In this document: in pieces, positions 60,652 through 64,000 of the stretch
How the letters are laid out: each line of letters opens with the position of its first letter
Position numbering within the stretch: position 1 is the stretch's first letter
Assembly (NCBI GenBank): GCA_045658005.1
Contig: JAZOUD010000079.1
Location: forward strand, 1 to 64,000
Direction: 5' to 3'
From: UBA2862 sp045658005
Lineage (GTDB): Bacteria > Bacillota > Clostridia > Christensenellales > Aristaeellaceae
Length of the DNA stretch: 64,000 nt
The notes under the pieces: generated by a model
Databases searched by the model: none
Told to the model about the DNA's origin: nothing
Seen by the model: only the letters and a program-made list of their open reading frames with translations
Program-made: the position numbers and the translations under genes

Positions 60652-62009
60652 TGCGCATCCCCCTTCAGATAGCTGTCGATCTCCAGCGCCGCCGCCCGTC
60701 CGTCTGCCAGCGCGCGCACCACCAGGGACTGGCCCGTGCGCATGTCGCCGGCGGAAAAGAGCTTGTCCCGCAGGCGATGGCTGCCGTCCTCCGGCATCAT
60801 GCAGCCCCTCGGACTGAGCCTGACGTCAAAACGCCCGGCGGTGGCCGCCTCACAGCCCACAAAGCCCGCCGCGATCAGCAGCAGGTCGCAGGGCAAGACC
60901 CGCTCGGTGCCGGGGATGGGCTCGAAGCCCTTGAGCTTCACGGTTTCGACGCCGCCGGGAAGGAGCCGTTTGACTGTCGTTTCATATATTCGCGGGTTGC
61001 TGCCCTGTCGGTGGATCGCCTCCACCTGCCCGTAATCGGTGCGCAGCGTGCGCGGCCATTCGGGCCAGGGGTTGCCTGCGGCGCGCTCGAAGGGCGGCGC
61101 AGGCATCATTTCCAGTTGGATGACGGAGGCGCAGCCCTGGCGCAGCGCCGTTCCCACGCAGTCGTTGCCGGTGTCGCCGCCGCCCACGACCACCACATGC
61201 TTGCCCCGGGCGTCGACGGCGGGTGTATTTCCCGACAGTACGGCCCTCGTCGCTGCCGTCAGATAGTCCACCGCGAAGATGCCCTCCACATTCAGCGCCC
61301 TCGGCTGCTTCGCGCCGCCGCAGAGCGCTACGGCGTCAAAATCCCTTAGGTCGTCGGGGCTTGCATCGGTATTCAACAGAAAGTGAATGCCTTCGGCTTC
61401 CATCAGGCTCACCCGACGATCCACAATCCGCTTCGGCAGCTTCATGTTGGGGATGCCGTACATCAGCAGGCCCCCCGCGCGGTCGGCGCGCTCGACGACC
61501 GTCACCGCATGGCCCAGCCGGTTCAGCCGATCGGCCGTTGCCAGCCCGGCGGGGCCGCTGCCGACGACGGCCACGCGCTTTCCCGTGCGCCACCCGGGGA
61601 TCCTCGGCTGGACCCAGCCCTTCTCAAAACCCGTTTCGATCAGGTACAGCGCGTTGTCCCGGTTGGTAAGGGCGTTGCTTTCCAGGTTGCACGCCTTTTC
61701 GCACAGCGCCGGGCACACCCGTCCCGTGAACTCCGGGAACGGCGCGGTCTGCAGAAGGCGTGCCAGCGCCTCCCGCTCCCTGCCGCGGTAGAGCAGGTCA
61801 TTCCATTCGGGAATCAGGTTGTTGAGCGGACAGCCGAAGTCCGACTGGCAGAAGGGCACGCCGCAGTTCATGCAGCGGGAAGCCTGCGCTCGGCGTGCCT
61901 GGGTGGGCTGGGGAACGTGCAGATCCTCAAAATCGCAAAGGCGAGTCGCCGCGTCCCGCCAGGGATTTTCCACGCGGGCGACTTCCATGAATCCTGTAGG
62001 CTTACCCAT
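60648..62009 (-). CDS. gltD: Glutamate synthase small subunit
   Basis: A 453-residue GltD. The N-terminal domain carries Cys-rich iron-sulfur motifs (CMNCGVPFC, GCPLNN, CPALCEKACN). FAD- and NADPH-binding folds follow (VVGSGPAGLATAD, VVGGGDTGNDC), and the C-terminal FAD motif is FSAGDMRTGQS. It passes electrons from NADPH to GltB for glutamate synthesis. It overlaps the gltB fragment by 8 bases. GltB here is truncated, so this subunit may lack a partner unless another gltB exists. Confidence 0.93.
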   Translation of the reverse strand: MGKPTGFMEVARVENPWRDAATRLCDFEDLHVPQPTQARRAQASRCMNCGVPFCQSDFGCPLNNLIPEWNDLLYRGREREALARLLQTAPFPEFTGRVCPALCEKACNLESNALTNRDNALYLIETGFEKGWVQPRIPGWRTGKRVAVVGSGPAGLATADRLNRLGHAVTVVERADRAGGLLMYGIPNMKLPKRIVDRRVSLMEAEGIHFLLNTDASPDDLRDFDAVALCGGAKQPRALNVEGIFAVDYLTAATRAVLSGNTPAVDARGKHVVVVGGGDTGNDCVGTALRQGCASVIQLEMMPAPPFERAAGNPWPEWPRTLRTDYGQVEAIHRQGSNPRIYETTVKRLLPGGVETVKLKGFEPIPGTERVLPCDLLLIAAGFVGCEAATAGRFDVRLSPRGCMMPEDGSHRLRDKLFSAGDMRTGQSLVVRALADGRAAALEIDSYLKGDAQ

Positions 62010-63702
62010 GCTGCTTCGCCTCCTTCAGATAATTCAAGTATTCGTCTGAAATGACCGCCTTGAATTTCGGCAGCCATGCTTCGAAGTCCGCCAGAATTTC
62101 CATGGCCCTGCGCGAATCGGTGTGCCGCGCGTGCATTTCCAGAAGCTGCCTCAATTCCACGGCCTGATCGCGGGTGAGGTCATGCACCCGCACCAGGCCG
62201 CTGTTGATGCGGTTTTCCAGCGTGCCGTCCCCGTCCAGCACCCAGGCGATGCCGCCGGACATGCCCGCACCGAAGTTGTCGCCCACCGGCCCCAGCACCG
62301 CCACGCGGCCGCCGGTCATGTACTCGCAGCCGTGGTCGCCCACGCCCTCCACCACGGCCCACGCGCCGGAATTGCGAACGGCGAAGCGCTCGCCCGCCGC
62401 GCCCGCAATGAAGGCATAGCCGCCGGTCGCGCCGTAGAGGGCCACATTGCCGATGAGGGTATCCTGCGCATTCCACACCGGGTCCGCGGGCGGGCAGACA
62501 GAAAGCGTGCCGCCGGAGAGCCCCTTGCCCAGGTAGTCGTTGGCCACGCCGTAGAGCGCAATGCTCTGCTCCTTCGGCAGGAACGCGCCGAAGCTCTGTC
62601 CGCCGCAGCCCTGGGCCTGGATGTGCCGCTCGCCCTTTAAAAGCGTGCCGAAGGCCCGGTCGGTGGTGGTCAGCTGCACATGGTCCTGTACCAGCCGCGC
62701 GTCCATGCGCTCGTGCAGCCTGAAGTCGTGCCGGGATTCGCTTTGGAAGTGGGTGTTCCGGGCAAAGCCGATCAGGGCGGACAGGTCCATTCCCCTAAAG
62801 GACTTCCTTCGGGTCCCGGCGCCGTCCTTCATCTTCAAAAGGTCGCTTCGGCCCACCAGTTCGTCGACCGTCCGCGCGCCCAGCCTCGCCATGATTTCCC
62901 GCAGCTGACGGGCAACGAAGACCATGAACCGCTCCACGTATTCCGGCTTGCCGAAGAACCGCTTGCGCAGCTCGGGGTCCTGGGTCGCCACGCCGAAGGG
63001 ACAGGTGCCCAGGTGGCACACCCGCATCATGCGGCAGCCCATGGCGATCAGCGGCGCGGTGGCAAAGCCGAATTGCTCCGCACCCAGCAGCAGCGCCACG
63101 GCCACGTCATGGCCGGACATCAGCTTGCCGTCGGTCTCCAGCGTCACGGTCTGCCTGAGGCGGTTTCGGCACAGCACCTGGTGCGTCTCGGCCAGCCCGA
63201 TCTCCCAGGGCAGGCCCGCGTGATGGACGCTGGACATGGGGGCCGCGCCGGTGCCGCCCTCGCCGCCGGAAATGAGGATGCCGCCCGCCCCGGCCTTGGC
63301 GACGCCGCTGGCGATGGTGCCCACGCCGGTGGACGAAACCAGCTTCACGGTGACCTTCGCGTCCTCGTTGGCGCATTGCAGGTCGTAGATCAGCTCGGCC
63401 AGGTCCTCGATGGAGTAGATGTCGTGGTGGGGCGGGGGAGAGATCAGTGAGATGCCGGGCGTCGAGCAGCGTGTCCTGGCGACGCTTTCCGTCACCTTCG
63501 CGCCGGGCAGGTGCCCGCCCTCGCCGGGCTTCGCCCCCTGAGCCATCTTGATCTGGATTTCCTTCGCGCTGAGCAGGTAGTCCCGGGTCACGCCGAAGCG
63601 CCCGGAGGCCACCTGCTTGATGGCGGAGTTCAGATCCGTGCCGAAGCGCTCGGGCAGCTCGCCGCCCTCGCCGCTGTTGCTTCGGCCGCCCAGGTGATTC
63701 AT
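62002..63702 (-). pseudogene. gltB: Glutamate synthase large subunit, C-terminal third only
   Basis: Homology starts abruptly at NHLGGRSNSGEGGE, about residue 900 of ~1500 in a full GltB. The glutaminase domain, the central domain and the start of the FMN barrel are missing. What remains is most of the FMN/Fe-S region (GGTGAAPMSS, CHLGTCPFGVATQDP) and the C-terminal GXGXG domain (GANDYLGKGLSGG-like, YMTGGRVAVLG). The break at 63702 coincides with one arm of an inverted repeat (63702-63730), and no ribosome site precedes the ATG. The frame is open to a GTG at 63738. A diverged 24-bp repeat occurs inside. Confidence 0.85.
62794..62817 (-). repeat. 24-bp dispersed repeat, diverged copy D inside the gltB fragment
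   Basis: On the minus strand 20 of 24 bases match the unit. It is read in a different frame (TRRKSFRG). The TAG that frame would normally contain is changed to AAG. Confidence 0.6.
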
Positions 63703-63730
63703 GGGACAAGGGGACGGTTCTCTTGTCCCA
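63702..63730. repeat. Palindromic repeat at the gltB breakpoint
   Basis: TGGGACAA (63702-63709) and TTGTCCCA (63723-63730) flank GGGGACGGTTCTC. Sequences of this kind recur in Bacillota genomes as short dispersed repeats (recalled, not checked). It lies exactly where gltB homology ends. Confidence 0.6.
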
Positions 63731-63742
63731 CTAACCACGAAG

Positions 63743-64000
63743 CTAAATACTGAAATCTGATTTGTTCAGCAGCTCTGCCGCATAGTCGGTCATCTTCATG
63801 TTGTGGCGCATGGCGTGTTGCTGCATTCTCCGGTGGGCTTCCGGTTCGTCGATTTGGTATCGGCGCATCAGCAGGCGCTTTGCGTCCTCGATCAGCGTCT
63901 TGTCACGGCCGGTTCGGTGGGGCAGGCGCATGTGGTGGAGCTGGGAGAGCATTTCCACCGCGCCGATGACCGCGCTGCCGGCACAGGGATAGGCCAGCTT
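63743..64000 (-). CDS. ANTAR-domain response regulator, C-terminal part (runs off the window)
   Basis: The last 85 codons of a gene continuing beyond the window edge. The ANTAR domain is clear: LIEDAKRLLMRRYQIDEPEA, then RMQQHAMRHNMKMTDYAAEL. It binds RNA hairpins to prevent transcription termination. The visible upstream residues (KLAYPCAGSAVIGAVEML) look like the end of a receiver domain. Such regulators often sit beside glutamine synthetase and glutamate synthase genes in Clostridia, matching the adjacent gltB/gltD. Confidence 0.85.
   Translation of the reverse strand, partial: KLAYPCAGSAVIGAVEMLSQLHHMRLPHRTGRDKTLIEDAKRLLMRRYQIDEPEAHRRMQQHAMRHNMKMTDYAAELLNKSDFSI

Overview
The window looks like a chromosomal segment of a high-GC, Gram-positive Bacillota, probably an uncultured gut Clostridia of Christensenellales/Eubacteriales type. 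This is inferred from AGGAGG-like ribosome binding sites, a PrsA-like foldase lipoprotein, a BMP-type nucleoside importer, LplABC-type sugar transporters, a DUF4250 protein, an ANTAR regulator and GH112/GH31/GH4/CE4/CE12 enzymes. Outer-membrane genes are absent. No tRNA, rRNA or CRISPR array was seen. The genetic code is standard.

Layout. 0-3.1 kb: DnaC-like ATPase with an unknown partner, an HSL-type esterase, and a C-terminal scrap of a sugar ABC permease. 3.1-10 kb: an 1847-residue membrane-anchored surface protein co-transcribed with a PpiC/PrsA-type foldase. 10.4-11.5 kb: broken IS4 transposase. 11.6-18.5 kb: six-gene nucleoside operon (binding protein, double ATPase, two permeases, two nucleoside hydrolases). 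18.7-25.2 kb: P1 peptidase with a tiny upstream ORF, a membrane EAL protein, and an MscS channel with two extracytoplasmic insertions. 25.3-33.7 kb: membrane proteins, a coiled-coil protein behind a structured leader, a 170-bp inverted-repeat element, a UbiB/AarF kinase, a decayed RsbU-like phosphatase, secreted proteins. 33.8-38.9 kb: HAD plus histidine-acid-phosphatase fusion, then a GH31 gene whose end is fused by deletion to a headless nitroreductase. 39.2-46.6 kb: GAF-ABC ATPase with a split permease, then an E2-like/PlsC-like/PAP2 lipid cluster. 46.6-49.9 kb: DUF4250, SDR, and a GMP synthase-GH112 chimera. 50-58.9 kb: LplABC-type importer facing a convergent CE12-CE4-GH4-glgX set (possible pectin-derived sugar use plus glycogen debranching). 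59-64 kb: pyrG, gltD, a gltB fragment, and an ANTAR regulator running off the edge.

Two themes stand out. First, a 24-bp unit recurs at four or five loci in or at the edge of genes. It is read through in frame inside glgX, forms a tandem pair exactly at the guaA/GH112 junction, supplies the stop codon of a PAP2 gene, and appears as a diverged copy in gltB. Second, many genes are decayed or chimeric (permease scrap, transposase, RsbU, GH31/nitroreductase, guaA/GH112, gltB, split permease), several beside palindromic repeats. This suggests repeat-associated rearrangement, although mis-assembly must be excluded.
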